Assembly (NCBI GenBank): GCA_963702695.1
Contig: CAVPDS010000017.1
Coordinates: forward strand, 1 to 64,000
DNA: 64,000 nt
Direction: 5' to 3'
From: VAZQ01 sp963702695
GTDB taxonomy: Bacteria; Pseudomonadota; Alphaproteobacteria; Rhizobiales; Xanthobacteraceae
Each line of letters starts with the position of its first letter. Within the stretch, counting starts at the first letter, position 1. Of the stretch, positions 9,472 through 17,735 are shown in pieces. The notes beneath the pieces are model-generated. The model ran no database searches and was not told where the DNA came from. It saw only the letters and a list, made by a program, of their open reading frames with translations. Position numbers and translations under genes: made by a program.

Positions 9472-10342
9472 TCATGACTGTTTGACGCCCTTGCGCAGGA
9501 CGCTCTCGAGCCAGGACACCGTCGCGTACATGACGATCGCCAACGCCGACAGCACCCCGACCGCGACCCAGACCAGCGCGATGTCGTAGGTCTGCCCGGC
9601 ATAGAGGATCTGCCGTCCGAGGCCGTGCTGCGACGCGATGAATTCGCCGACGATGGCGCCGGTCAATGCCAGCCCGATGTTCACCCGCAGCACCGAAATG
9701 ATCCACGGCAGGCAGAACGGCACCACCAGCTTGCGGAACACCTGCATCCGGCTGGCGCCCAGCGAATAGAACAGCTTCTCGCTGTCCGGATCGAGCGCCT
9801 TCACCCCGGCATAGGTCGTCAGCGTCGACACTACCAGCGTCAGCGCGGTGGCGATCGCGACCTTGGAGGCCAGTCCCAGCCCGAACACCAGGATCACCAG
9901 CGGCGCGAGCGCGAGCTTCGGCAGCGAACTCGAAGCAGATGATGTAGGGCTGGACGATGGCCGCGTAATTCCGCGACCACCAGAACGAAAGACCCAGCAG
10001 CGAGCCCGCGGTGGTGCCGAGCAGGAAGCCGAAGATCGTCGACCGGAAGGTGAAGCCGATATCGGTCCAGGCGTCGCCGGCGGCGAAGAACTTCAGCAGG
10101 GTCGCGAAGATCGCGCTCGGCTTCGACCAGAAGAAGGCGTCGATCCAGCCGTTGGTCGCCGCCGCCTCCCACAATCCGATTGCGCCCGCCAGGATGCCGA
10201 TCTGTGCGCCGAGAATCGCCCAGGCCGGCCAGTCCTTCTGCACCGGGAGCCGACGCACCGGCCGCGCTGCGCGCGCTTGCACGGCCGGCTTGACCTCAGC
10301 GGCCGCCAAAGGGCCGAGCGTCGGAATATCCTGGGCGGTCAT
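9472..10342 (-). CDS. ABC transporter permease, SsuC/TauC type, frameshifted
   Basis: Inner-membrane permease of the nitrate/sulfonate/taurine-class importer, about 289 aa if the frame is restored. ATG 10342 starts MTAQDIPTLG; the first half carries membrane segments and ends in YAAIVQPYIICFE. There the frame breaks: one extra T (minus strand) at about 9927-9928 turns the expected ESLPKLALAPL into another frame. The second half, in the frame closing at 9472, has LVVSTLTTYAGVKALDP and LVVPFCLPWIISVLRVNIGLALTGAIVGEF, the characteristic permease loop. Both halves are well conserved, so this is a recent single-base insertion or a sequence error. If real, the transporter lacks a functional channel. 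Confidence 0.82.
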
Positions 10343-10364
10343 CGCTGTCCTCCGCGCCGGCGCA

Positions 10365-11165
10365 TCAAGCCGCCTCTCCGATCGTCCGCGGCGGCGCGCC
10401 CGGCCCCGCATGAAGGAGATTCATGCAGCGCTCCTTGATCGCGATGAATTCCGGCGTCAGCGCGCTGGTCCGCAAGCGTGGGCGCGGCAGCTCGACCGGG
10501 ATCGTCTCGATGATGCGGCCGGGACGCGTCGCCATCACATGGACTTCGTCGGACAGATAGATCGCCTCATCGACATCGTGGGTGACGAAGACCACCGTCT
10601 TGCCGAAATCGCTCCAGAGCTGCAGCAGCCATTCCTGCATCTGCAGCTTGGTCTGCGCGTCGAGCGCGCCGAACGGCTCATCGAGCAGAATGATGTCGGT
10701 GTCGAACAGCAGCGTCCGTAACAGCGCCGCGCGCTGACGCATGCCGCCGGAGAGCGAGTTCGGGTAGAGATGCTCGAAGCCGGAAAGTCCATAGCGCTGC
10801 AGCAGCGGCAGCGTGCGCTCGCGCGCCTCGCGCAGCGGCACGCCCTGGATTTCCATGCCGAGCACGGCGTTGTCGAGCACCGTCCGCCACGTCAGCAGCA
10901 GATCCTTCTGCAACATGTAGCCGACCCGGCCGATCGTGCCGGTTGCGTCGGTGCCGTCGATGATGACTTTGCCGGATGTCGGCTCCAGCAATCCGGCGAT
11001 GATGTTGAAGATGGTGCTCTTGCCGCAGCCGGAAGGACCGATCAGGCTCGCGAACCGGCCCTGCGGGATCGACAGCGTGACCGGGGCGAGCGCTTCGAAG
11101 GCGCCGGCCGGCGTCTTGAAGCTCATACTGACGTCTTGCACTCGAAGCTTTGGGGCCGAGGACAT
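10365..11165 (-). CDS. ABC transporter ATP-binding protein, SsuB/TauB type
   Basis: Cytoplasmic ATPase of the nitrate/sulfonate/taurine-class importer, 266 aa. Walker A is GPSGCGKST near residues 43-51, the Q-loop YMLQKDLLLTW near 83-93 has the wording typical of this subfamily, the signature is LSGGMRQRAALLRT, Walker B is IILLDEPFGALD, and the H-loop is FVTHDVDEAIYLSDEV. All catalytic residues are present. It is the first gene of a three-gene transport unit, 22 bases before the permease start. The family also serves aromatic sulfonates, pyrimidines and phthalate-type compounds, so the name only gives the class. Confidence 0.92.
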   Translation of the reverse strand: MSSAPKLRVQDVSMSFKTPAGAFEALAPVTLSIPQGRFASLIGPSGCGKSTIFNIIAGLLEPTSGKVIIDGTDATGTIGRVGYMLQKDLLLTWRTVLDNAVLGMEIQGVPLREARERTLPLLQRYGLSGFEHLYPNSLSGGMRQRAALLRTLLFDTDIILLDEPFGALDAQTKLQMQEWLLQLWSDFGKTVVFVTHDVDEAIYLSDEVHVMATRPGRIIETIPVELPRPRLRTSALTPEFIAIKERCMNLLHAGPGAPPRTIGEAA

Positions 11166-11471
11166 CGTTCCCTATCCACGCTTGTGAGCGCGCCGCCGAA
11201 GCTTCCCCTCACTCTAGGGCACTTGCGAATTGCATGCCAGCAGCCAAAGCTGATGATTTTCAACAGCGTGCGCGCGAGAACGACGCAGGCTCCGCAGCGC
11301 CGTGCAAAGTCCGGCCGCAGGGTGCTTCATTTTTCACCGCTCGGCTTGTGTCGCCGTGGGCGTGCGCAGCCGACCCGACCCGGCCAACAGCTTGCGAGGC
11401 CTTCTTTCCGCTTGTTCATCCCGTTCAATCCTGAGAACATTCGGTAACGGCGACCGCAACGGAGACCCCCC
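11166..11471. other. intergenic region between divergent transporter and bicupin genes
   Basis: This 306-bp stretch separates the minus-strand ATPase start from the plus-strand bicupin start and must contain promoters for both. I see no gene, no strong hairpin and no consensus promoter pair. The only clear element is GGAGA 6-7 bases before ATG 11472. Confidence 0.5.
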
Positions 11472-12692
11472 ATGCATGAAGTGACAAGCGAACACTGGCA
11501 CGAGCCGGAAGGAATGAAGAACGCCGGTTATGGGGCATGGAAGCGGCCGAATACCCCCTACGACGACTATATGGAGGCCCAGGGGATTCCGATCTTCCGC
11601 GGCATTGGCGTCAAGCGCGTGCAAGACATGCCGTTCAAGCGCTGGAACCGGATGGGCGGCAACGGCACCTTCATCCAGCTCTACGGCACCGAAGGAAAAT
11701 GGGGTTGCTACGTGATCGAAGTGCCGGGCGCCGGCGCGCTCAATCCCGAACGCCACATGTACGAAGAGATCATGGTGGTGGTCGAGGGCCGCGGCACGAC
11801 CGAGATCTGGACCGACGACCAGAAGAAGCCGCACACTTTCGAATGGCAGCAGGGCTCGATGTTCTCGATCCCGCTCAACTGCTGGCACCGTATCGTCAAC
11901 GCGGCGTCGAGCCCGGCGCTGATCCTGGTCGCCTCGACTGCGCCGAACGTGATGAACCTCTATCGCGACACCGATTGGATCTTCAATTGCCCGGTCACCT
12001 TCCCGTCGCGCTTCGACGGCAGCGCCGACTTCTTCAAGCCCAAGGACGACATCAAGCCCGATCCGTTGCGCGGGCTCGCCATGAGCAAGTCGAACCTCAT
12101 TCCCGACATCATGAACGGCAAGCTCTATCTCGATAACCGGCGTTCGCCCGGCTATCTGCGGGTCGAGCCGAGCATGGCCAACAATGTGTTCTACGGCTTC
12201 ATCGGCGAGCACGAGACCGGCCGCTATTCGAAAGCGCACGCGCACATGTCGTCCGCGATTCTCGTCTGCCTGAAGGGCAAGGGCTACACATACACGTGGC
12301 CACGCTCCGACGGCATGACGCCGTGGAAGGACGGCAAGACGCAGAACATCTACCGGCAGGACTACGAACCGGTGGGCCTTGTCACCGCAGCGCCTTATGG
12401 CGGCGAGTGGAACCATGCCCACTTTGGCGTGAGCAAGGAGCCGCTGCGGCTGATCGGCTGGTACGGCCCCAACAACCATCGCAAGGACAAGGCCGGCGTG
12501 CCGGGCGAGAAGGACACCGACGAAGGCGCGATCGATGTGACCGAGGGCGGCACCGCAATCCCGTACTGGCTGGAGGATCCGTTCCTGCGCAAGGAATACG
12601 AGGAGACCCTGGCGAAGGAAGGCGTCCAGTCGACGATGGAGGAGGAGCTTTATCATCCGCCCGCGGGGCAGAGGGCAACGGCGGCAGAGTGA
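11472..12692 (+). CDS. bicupin-domain protein
   Basis: Cytoplasmic protein of 406 aa with two cupin barrels. The first barrel spans about residues 60-170 and contains NPERHMYEEIMVVVEGRGTTEIW and FSIPLNCWHRIVN; the second, about 235-345, contains KAHAHMSSAILVCLKGKGYTYTW and GGEWNHAHFG. His and Glu residues in these strands fit metal ligands. The arrangement resembles gentisate-1,2-dioxygenase-type bicupins, but I cannot assign the reaction. The C-terminal tail (YWLEDPFLRKEYEETLAKEG...EELYHPPAGQ) is duplicated immediately downstream as non-coding sequence. GGAGA stands before the ATG. No co-directional partner follows within 2.5 kb. Confidence 0.85.
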   Translation: MHEVTSEHWHEPEGMKNAGYGAWKRPNTPYDDYMEAQGIPIFRGIGVKRVQDMPFKRWNRMGGNGTFIQLYGTEGKWGCYVIEVPGAGALNPERHMYEEIMVVVEGRGTTEIWTDDQKKPHTFEWQQGSMFSIPLNCWHRIVNAASSPALILVASTAPNVMNLYRDTDWIFNCPVTFPSRFDGSADFFKPKDDIKPDPLRGLAMSKSNLIPDIMNGKLYLDNRRSPGYLRVEPSMANNVFYGFIGEHETGRYSKAHAHMSSAILVCLKGKGYTYTWPRSDGMTPWKDGKTQNIYRQDYEPVGLVTAAPYGGEWNHAHFGVSKEPLRLIGWYGPNNHRKDKAGVPGEKDTDEGAIDVTEGGTAIPYWLEDPFLRKEYEETLAKEGVQSTMEEELYHPPAGQRATAAE

Positions 12693-12841
12693 GCGGAAAG
12701 AGCCGACGTAGCGAACGTAGCCCGGATGAGCGAAGCGACATCCGGGATCGCCCCGTACCAAATTTTCTCTCGCGCTGATTCTGTCGCGCTGAGATTTGTT
12801 GCGCCGCCGCCCCCGGATGTCGCTTCGCTCATCCGGGCTAC
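12565..12841. repeat. tandem duplication unit A (bicupin 3' end plus REP palindrome)
   Basis: First copy of a roughly 280-bp unit: the last ~125 bp of the bicupin gene from GGATCCGTTCCTGCGCAAGG, then the spacer and the REP palindrome at 12718-12841. The second copy is at 12872-13166 and is almost identical. Only this copy is in frame with the gene. Confidence 0.85.
12718..12841. repeat. REP palindrome, GTAGCCCGGATG family, copy 1
   Basis: The outer arms TAGCCCGGATGAGCGAAGCG and CGCTTCGCTCATCCGGGCTA are perfect inverted repeats of about 27 bp including ACATCCGGG, separated by about 65 bp containing TTTTCTCTCGCGCTGATTC. Members recur at 13042-13166 and, diverged, at 17637-17735. Confidence 0.85.
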
Positions 12842-12871
12842 TCCGCTTGCTCGATCCGGGCTACTTGCTGG

Positions 12872-13166
12872 CTGGCTGGCTCGAGGATCCGTTCCTGCGC
12901 AAGGAACTTCCTGCGCAAGGAATACGAGGAGACGCTGGCGAAGGAAGGCGTCCAGTCGATGATGGAGGAGGAGCTTTATCATCCGCCCGCGGGGCAGAGG
13001 GCAACGGCGGCAGAGTGAGCGACAGAGCCGACGTAGCGAACGTAGCCCGGATGAGCGAAGCGACATCCGGGATCGCCCCGTGCCGTATTTTCTCTCGCGC
13101 TGATTCTGTCGCGCTGAGATTTGTTGCAGCGCCGCCCCCGGATGTCGCTTCGCTCATCCGGGCTAC
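12872..13166. repeat. tandem duplication unit B with internal microduplication
   Basis: Near-exact second copy of unit A. It differs by an internal direct repeat of CCTGCGCAAGGAA (about 12893-12920) that adds bases and breaks the reading frame, so the duplicated bicupin tail is non-coding here. The copied gene stop and the REP palindrome (13042-13166) are retained. Confidence 0.85.
13042..13166. repeat. REP palindrome, GTAGCCCGGATG family, copy 2
   Basis: Same palindrome as at 12718-12841 with a few substitutions in the central part and the same perfect outer arms. It ends exactly where a third, diverged piece of bicupin tail (TACTGGCTCTATCACCCGCC at 13163) begins. Confidence 0.85.
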
Positions 13167-13260
13167 TGGCTCTATCACCCGCCGGCGGAGCAAAAGGCCG
13201 GGAAGCGGCGAAGGTGTGAATGGTTGTAGCCCGGGGTGTGCGATTGAGCGCAGCTAAATC
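13163..13260. repeat. diverged third bicupin tail fragment and half-REP
   Basis: CTCTATCACCCGCCGGCGGAGCAAAAGGCCGG translates as LYHPPAEQKAG and aligns with the bicupin C-terminal ELYHPPAGQRA. It is followed at about 13226 by TGTAGCCCGG and a degenerate half of the REP palindrome. This looks like an older copy, or the original gene end, left after the tandem duplication. Confidence 0.55.
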
Positions 13261-13399
13261 CGGACGGCCGAGCCGCGAGCGCGTCCGTGGAAATTAAATG
13301 CAGCGCCGCGCCGGAAGTCCCTTCGCGCCATCCGGGGCGCCTGCTAACGCGCTCGATAAGTAAATAATCCTTGCATTTAAGCAATGACTATGATCCTAT

Positions 13400-13770
13400 A
13401 TACCCACCTCGTTCGCTGAGGGGCGTCAACCGGAGACGTTCGGCGGATGGAGCGAGGTGCGGCCCCTGCGGGCGCGGGTGAACGTTGACCCGCGCACTCG
13501 GGCGGCCTCGGGACTCCGCCCCCCTGGGTACTACGGCCCGGGCGCGAGGAGCTCGCTGATGACCGCCGGTATGCCGGCGCGATGAAGCGCGGCCCGAGGA
13601 TCCGAAAAATGCCGCGGTGGAGCGCCGAGAGGCGGGCATCCCGATCGCAAGGGATGCGCCACGCCCAACGGCGTGGACGTTGGTTGGACGCCTCTCGGCG
13701 CTCCTCCCCCCTTCACTTCGGTGAGGGACGATCGGAAGACGGCGTACCCGGCGCCACCCAAACAATACGG
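13400..13770. ncRNA. candidate structured RNA or palindromic element of unknown class
   Basis: GC-rich segment with several strong hairpins. A perfect 16-bp stem pairs 13619-13634 with 13689-13704. Inside it, GCATCCC (13636-13642) pairs with GGGATGC (13651-13657), and CCACGCC (13659-13665) pairs with GGCGTGG (13670-13676) around a 4-base loop, so the whole forms a three-way junction. A 7-bp stem closed by a TTCG tetraloop follows at 13710-13727. Upstream, CGCGGGT (13473-13479) pairs with ACCCGCG (13488-13494). No convincing protein is encoded in any frame. I do not recognise it as RNase P RNA, tmRNA, 6S or SRP RNA. Strand is unknown. Confidence 0.5.
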
Positions 13771-13820
13771 GCGGCGCCGCGTTGGCTGTTTGACAACTCG
13801 GTTTGTAGTTCAGTTATGCT

Positions 13821-13961
13821 CTGTTTTGAGCCGATGCAGCGTCACGCCCGCTCATTCCCGCGAAGGCGGGAATCAAGGGGCCGCTTGCGCAAGCGCTCGA
13901 GCTTGTGGTCTGGGTCCCGCCTTCGCGGGGACGCGCGGAGGTCCGCACGCACTCAAAACAG
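13821..13961. repeat. repeat element bounded by CTGTTTTGAG inverted ends
   Basis: CTGTTTTGAG at 13821-13830 and CTCAAAACAG at 13952-13961 are perfect inverted ends around a core with ATTCCCGCGAAGGCGGGAAT and GTCCCGCCTTCGCGGGGAC palindromes. The CCTGTTTTGA word also occurs twice inside the REP at 17637-17735. Confidence 0.6.
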
Positions 13962-13964
13962 GTT

Positions 13965-15041
13965 CTAATTCGTCGACGGATGCAGGAGCAGCTTCTGCAC
14001 CCGCCAGTTCGCGGTCTCGGCGGCGTAGATCTCGTTCTCCGACGGACAGGCGAGCGCGTGCGCGCCGGAGAACTGCTTGAGATTGCGTCCCGAACGGCCG
14101 ATCACGCCGAGCACCTTGCCTTCGAGCGTCACCTTGAAGATGCGTCCGGGAAAGACCAATTCCCCGACGAACATCACCTGATTGGGACCGGACGTGATGC
14201 AGAGCGAGTTGGGTGCTCCAATTCCCTGCGCGAGACGCTGACCGGTCGGGGTGTCGCCGTAGACCGCCTTGGTTCCCGGCGCCGGCGGCACGTCGATGGT
14301 GAACATCCGCAGGAACTTGCCTTCGGTATCGAACACCTGGATGCGACGGTTGGCACGGTCGCCTACGTAGACGTTGTCATTGTTGTCGATCGCGATGGCA
14401 TGCGGGGTGCGAAACTGCCCGGGCCCGGTGCCCTTCTCGCCCCATGACTTCACCCAGTCTCCGTTCTTGTCGTATTTGGCGACGCGCGAATTGATGTAGC
14501 CGTCGGTGATGTAGATGCTGCCCTTGGAATCCCAGGCGACGTCGGTGGGCTGGCGGAACATCCCTTCCCGCGGTGGCAGCGGGGGCTCGACGTGCTCCCA
14601 GGGCATGGTTGCCGCTTCGGCGGATTCCTTGCGACGGCCGAACACCCAGACGACGCGGCCCGCGGGGTTGAACTTGATGATCATGTCCGAGCCCTTGTCG
14701 ATGGCCCAGATGTTGTCGTCCTTGTCGATCCGCACGCTGTGGGCGAACGCCCAGCCATAAAGATCCTTGCCGATTTCGCGCAGGTAATTTCCGTTGGCGT
14801 CGAACTCGAGCAATTGCGCCGCCGTCGGCGCGTAGGCCGGGCCGTGCGCGCTGTTCGAGCGCGTGAAGATGAATACATGGCCCTTCGAGTTCACGGCCAC
14901 GCCAGGAACCTCGCCGAAATTCATGCCCGGCGGGAGCGTGGGGTAGTCCGGCACCGAATCGAAGGCGATTTCAGGCACGGTTTGCTGCGCGAATGCCGGC
15001 GTCGCGAGCAACACGAGGCAAGCAGACAATAAGCCTTTCAT
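13965..15041 (-). CDS. secreted NHL-repeat beta-propeller protein
   Basis: Periplasmic or exported protein of 358 aa. ATG 15041 begins the Sec signal MKGLLSACLVLLATPAFA, preceded by AGGGAGGT at 6 bases. The mature region carries NHL-type repeats, recognisable as FRTPHAIAIDNNDNVYVGDRANRRIQVFD and FRQPTDVAWDSKGSIYITDG, each about 45-50 residues, making a six-bladed propeller plausible. It resembles peptidyl-alpha-hydroxyglycine lyase-like and SMP-30-like propellers, but catalytic residues cannot be assigned. It is divergent from the LysR gene at 15229. Three further NHL proteins of similar design occur at 45713-48949. Confidence 0.85.
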   Translation of the reverse strand: MKGLLSACLVLLATPAFAQQTVPEIAFDSVPDYPTLPPGMNFGEVPGVAVNSKGHVFIFTRSNSAHGPAYAPTAAQLLEFDANGNYLREIGKDLYGWAFAHSVRIDKDDNIWAIDKGSDMIIKFNPAGRVVWVFGRRKESAEAATMPWEHVEPPLPPREGMFRQPTDVAWDSKGSIYITDGYINSRVAKYDKNGDWVKSWGEKGTGPGQFRTPHAIAIDNNDNVYVGDRANRRIQVFDTEGKFLRMFTIDVPPAPGTKAVYGDTPTGQRLAQGIGAPNSLCITSGPNQVMFVGELVFPGRIFKVTLEGKVLGVIGRSGRNLKQFSGAHALACPSENEIYAAETANWRVQKLLLHPSTN

Positions 15042-15228
15042 CGAGACCTCCCTGATTATTTTCTGTTGGTCGCATGCGATGATAGCGATTGACCGATGCG
15101 CCGTCATGGCTCGTTCGTGCAACGGCGCACTTTTGCAAACGCAGGTTCGATCCCGCCCTGGACGAACGGCGGCGACACCGCGATGATTGAAACTTCGCTT
15201 CGTTTGCCCATAATCGGAATTCGCCTTG

Positions 15229-16203
15229 ATGACCCTCCATCAGCTTCGAATCTTCCTGGCGGTCGCGCAGGCCTCGACTTTGACGCGCGCCGGCAAGCAG
15301 CTTGGCCTCGCCCAGCCGTCGCTTTCCAAGCAGCTGGCGGGACTGGAAGAGAGCATCGGCACCCGGCTGTTCGATCGCAGCCACAATCGCATGGTCCTCA
15401 CTGACGCCGGCCGGTTGCTGCTGCGGCATGCCCAAAGCGTGCTCAAGGAGGTCGATGAAGCGGAAGCGGGCCTGCGGGAATTCACCGCCGGTAAGCGCGC
15501 CATCATCCGCGTCGCCGGGCTCAACTCGGTGATCAAGGCGCTGCTGCCGGACGCGCTCGCGCGCTGCGGCGGACCAACGTCGGGGCTCGAAGTGGATATC
15601 CATGAAGCGGCGCCCGGCGAAGTGATCGAGATGCTGTATGCCCGGCAGGCGCATATCGGCCTGATCGCCGCGGATTCGGTGGCGAAGTCGAGCATCGGCT
15701 TTCGACAGGTGCCGATCGTCGAGGACCCCTATGTGTTCGCCGTCCCGAGTTCGATCGATCTTGAAAGTGTGATCGAGGCTGACACCGCGCCCGTCGACGC
15801 GCGCCGCGTGCTCAACAGTTGCATCCAGTTTCATTTCGGCACGCAACATACGCTGCGGGTCCAGCAGTGGTATCAACGGGTGCTTCCCTCTCACCGGCTG
15901 GTCGCGCATTGCCGCACTTACGAAATCGCGCTCGGGCTGGTGCGATCGGCGTTTGGCGTCAGCCTGGTTCCGGCCCTGACTGCGTTCCTGATGGAAGGAT
16001 CACTCGACGGCATCAATCTGTTCGCGACCGACCATGGCAGCCGCCGGACGGTCGCACTATTCGCGGATCAATATTTTCGGCTGGCTCCTTACAAGGGGTT
16101 CATCGAAGCCTTGCAGGCGGCAGGGCGCAACGTTGCGCTCCCGCCGATCCAGCCGATGCCGGAATTGATCAAGCGAGCGTCCGCCAACGCGCAGCCGGCG
16201 TGA
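15229..16203 (+). CDS. LysR-family transcriptional regulator
   Basis: DNA-binding regulator of 324 aa. The N-terminal winged helix-turn-helix (about residues 1-60) reads LHQLRIFLAVAQASTLTRAGKQLGLAQPSLSKQLAGLEESIGTRLFDRS, a classic LysR pattern. The C-terminal effector-binding domain spans about 90-300. ATG 15229 is preferred over TTG 15226. It is divergent from the secreted NHL gene across a 187-bp gap and lies upstream of an orphan binding-protein gene, so either may be a target. No effector can be inferred. Confidence 0.92.
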   Translation: MTLHQLRIFLAVAQASTLTRAGKQLGLAQPSLSKQLAGLEESIGTRLFDRSHNRMVLTDAGRLLLRHAQSVLKEVDEAEAGLREFTAGKRAIIRVAGLNSVIKALLPDALARCGGPTSGLEVDIHEAAPGEVIEMLYARQAHIGLIAADSVAKSSIGFRQVPIVEDPYVFAVPSSIDLESVIEADTAPVDARRVLNSCIQFHFGTQHTLRVQQWYQRVLPSHRLVAHCRTYEIALGLVRSAFGVSLVPALTAFLMEGSLDGINLFATDHGSRRTVALFADQYFRLAPYKGFIEALQAAGRNVALPPIQPMPELIKRASANAQPA

Positions 16204-16311
16204 TGCAGCGGTCTGCGAGAGTGTGGTTGCCTGCAGCTACTCGAAATGGCGATGGCGGCCACAGCAGCCTCCGGCATAAGCAGCAGTGATGGCTGTGATC
16301 CAAATAATTAA

Positions 16312-16326
16312 AGTTTTCTTAAAACT
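16312..16326. promoter_or_regulatory. AT-rich palindrome upstream of the binding-protein gene
   Basis: AGTTTT and AAAACT form a perfect 6-bp inverted repeat with a 3-base spacer in an AT-rich patch, 62 bases before ATG 16389. A TATACA hexamer follows at 16338. It could be an operator or part of a promoter; no matching -35 is evident. Confidence 0.3.
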
Positions 16327-16388
16327 CGGTTTGGAGTTATACAGCAAGGGGTCACAGGCGGGCACGTTGTAGTCAGGGAGAGAGTTCC

Positions 16389-17417
16389 ATGCCGACCCCC
16401 ATCACGCGTCGAAGCGTTCTCATCGCCGGCACGGCATCCGCGGTGAGCGCATCCCTGCCGGCATACGCTGCGGCCGACGTTGTGAAACTCGCCGCCATCA
16501 CGCGGACGGTCTTTTATGTCCCACTTTGGGTCGCCATGCACCGGGGCTTCCTGAAAGACCAGAACCTGGACGTGCAGGTGACGTTCTTCGACAACGCCGG
16601 CCACACCGACGAGATGCTGCGCACCGGCGAAATGCAGTTCGTCCTGCGCTCGCCGGAAGCCGCCATGACCGACGCGTACCGCGGCGGCACGCTGCGGGTC
16701 ATCGCCGGCGGCGTGAGCCGGCTGCCGCACTTCGTCATCGCGCAGCCGCGGATCAAGACGCTCGCCGACCTGCGCGGCGCCAATTTCGGCGTGCTCGCGG
16801 AAAAGGAAGGCACGACCTACATCGTGCAGGACATCGCCAAGGCCGCCGGATTAGGACCAAACGACTATAAGATCAGCGTCGTCGGCGGTTCGCCGACGCG
16901 TTGGAAGCTCCTCAAGGAGGGCAAGATCGACGTCGGGCTGCAGCCGATCCCGAACAGCTACGAGGCCGAAGCTGCCGGCTTCACCAATCTCGGCTCCGCC
17001 ATCAACTTCGTTCCCGACTGGCAGTTCACCTGCGTCAACGTCAACAACACCTGGGCGCAGAAGCACCGCGACGTGGTGGTGCGCTTCCTGAAGGGACTGC
17101 AGGCGGGCCGCGATTTCATGCGGAGCAACCAGGAAGAGTCCGCCAGGATCGCCGCCGAGGAACTCAAGACCACGGTCCCGCTGGCGCTGCGCATGCTGGG
17201 CGATGTCGAGAAATACGACATGGAAGATAAGGACACGGCTCTTAATATCGCGGGGCTGCGGCGAATCTACGAAACGCTGCAGAAGACCGGCGACATTCCG
17301 CTCGACCGCAAATTCGATCCGTTCCTGTTTGCTGATTTCAGCTATTGGGAGGAGAGCCACCCCAATGCTGATCCGGTCGCGACCGCGTCCGTGCCGCGGC
17401 CGGCGGCAAAGCCGTAG
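16389..17417 (+). CDS. orphan ABC substrate-binding protein, NMT1/SsuA type
   Basis: Exported ligand-binding protein of 342 aa. The N-terminus MPTPITRRSVLIAGTASAVSA is a twin-arginine-like signal (TRRSVL) with cleavage after AYA. The mature start VVKLAAITRTVFYVPLWVAMHRGFLKDQNLDVQV is the typical NMT1/NitT-type first motif, followed by LADLRGANFGVLAEKEGTTYIVQ. AGGGAGAGAG precedes the ATG. No permease or ATPase is adjacent, so the receptor is orphan here. It may borrow a transporter elsewhere or act in sensing. The LysR gene immediately upstream, on the same strand, could regulate it. Confidence 0.87.
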   Translation: MPTPITRRSVLIAGTASAVSASLPAYAAADVVKLAAITRTVFYVPLWVAMHRGFLKDQNLDVQVTFFDNAGHTDEMLRTGEMQFVLRSPEAAMTDAYRGGTLRVIAGGVSRLPHFVIAQPRIKTLADLRGANFGVLAEKEGTTYIVQDIAKAAGLGPNDYKISVVGGSPTRWKLLKEGKIDVGLQPIPNSYEAEAAGFTNLGSAINFVPDWQFTCVNVNNTWAQKHRDVVVRFLKGLQAGRDFMRSNQEESARIAAEELKTTVPLALRMLGDVEKYDMEDKDTALNIAGLRRIYETLQKTGDIPLDRKFDPFLFADFSYWEESHPNADPVATASVPRPAAKP

Positions 17418-17468
17418 TACCGACTTTCAATCAAAGCTGACTCGCAAAGCACCGGCGGGCCATCTCTT

Positions 17469-17498
17469 GGGTCGTCCCCGCGAAAGCGGGGACGACCC
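17469..17498. terminator. perfect 13-bp GC hairpin with GAAA loop
   Basis: GGGTCGTCCCCGC and GCGGGGACGACCC pair perfectly around GAAA. It lies 52 bases after the stop at 17417 between convergent genes and could end transcription or protect the 3' end. It has no T-run, and its sequence matches a dispersed repeat family, so its role as a terminator is uncertain. Confidence 0.45.
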
Positions 17499-17636
17499 GC
17501 GGCCCATGATGTCCGGTGGATCATGTTTCAATGATTCCAGGGACTAGCTCGAATTACTTCCTAACTCCCTCACGTCGCCCGCCCGATCCTCCGGCAATAA
17601 CCCCTGCCTGACATAGCAAGCAGCCCGGATCGGCTG

Positions 17637-17735
17637 TAGCCCGGATGAGCGAAGCGATATCCGGGGTTGAACCTGTTTTGAAGTCTGAGCCTGTTTTGAC
17701 AACCCGCATGTCGCTGCGCTCATGCGGGCTACGGT
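17637..17735. repeat. REP palindrome, GTAGCCCGGATG family, diverged copy
   Basis: Left arm GTAGCCCGGATGAGCGAAGC and right arm GCTGCGCTCATGCGGGCTAC are imperfect inverted repeats. The core differs from copies at 12718 and 13042 and holds two direct CCTGTTTTGA words, linking this family to the element at 13821-13961. Confidence 0.75.

Noticed and set aside
9299..10411. A single 370-codon permease gene read without correction
   Set aside because: The second half of that frame is an Arg/Gly/Asp-rich mirror, while the real permease sequence continues in the frame ending at 9472.
11334..12761. Minus-strand frame of 475 codons opposite the bicupin gene
   Set aside because: The plus-strand bicupin has a ribosome site and conserved cupin motifs; the opposite frame has none.
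12565..13260. CRISPR array
   Set aside because: There are only two long copies with gene-derived content, not short regular repeats with unique spacers.
13619..13704. tRNA gene (cloverleaf-like fold)
   Set aside because: The stem is 16 bp, there is no CCA-proximal acceptor, no TTCRA loop and no anticodon-length arm.
13388..13765. Minus-strand frame of 125 codons and plus-strand frames in the hairpin region
   Set aside because: They are built on long perfect inverted repeats, have no ribosome site, and their composition is Arg/Pro/Ser-rich. The hairpin structure explains the region better.
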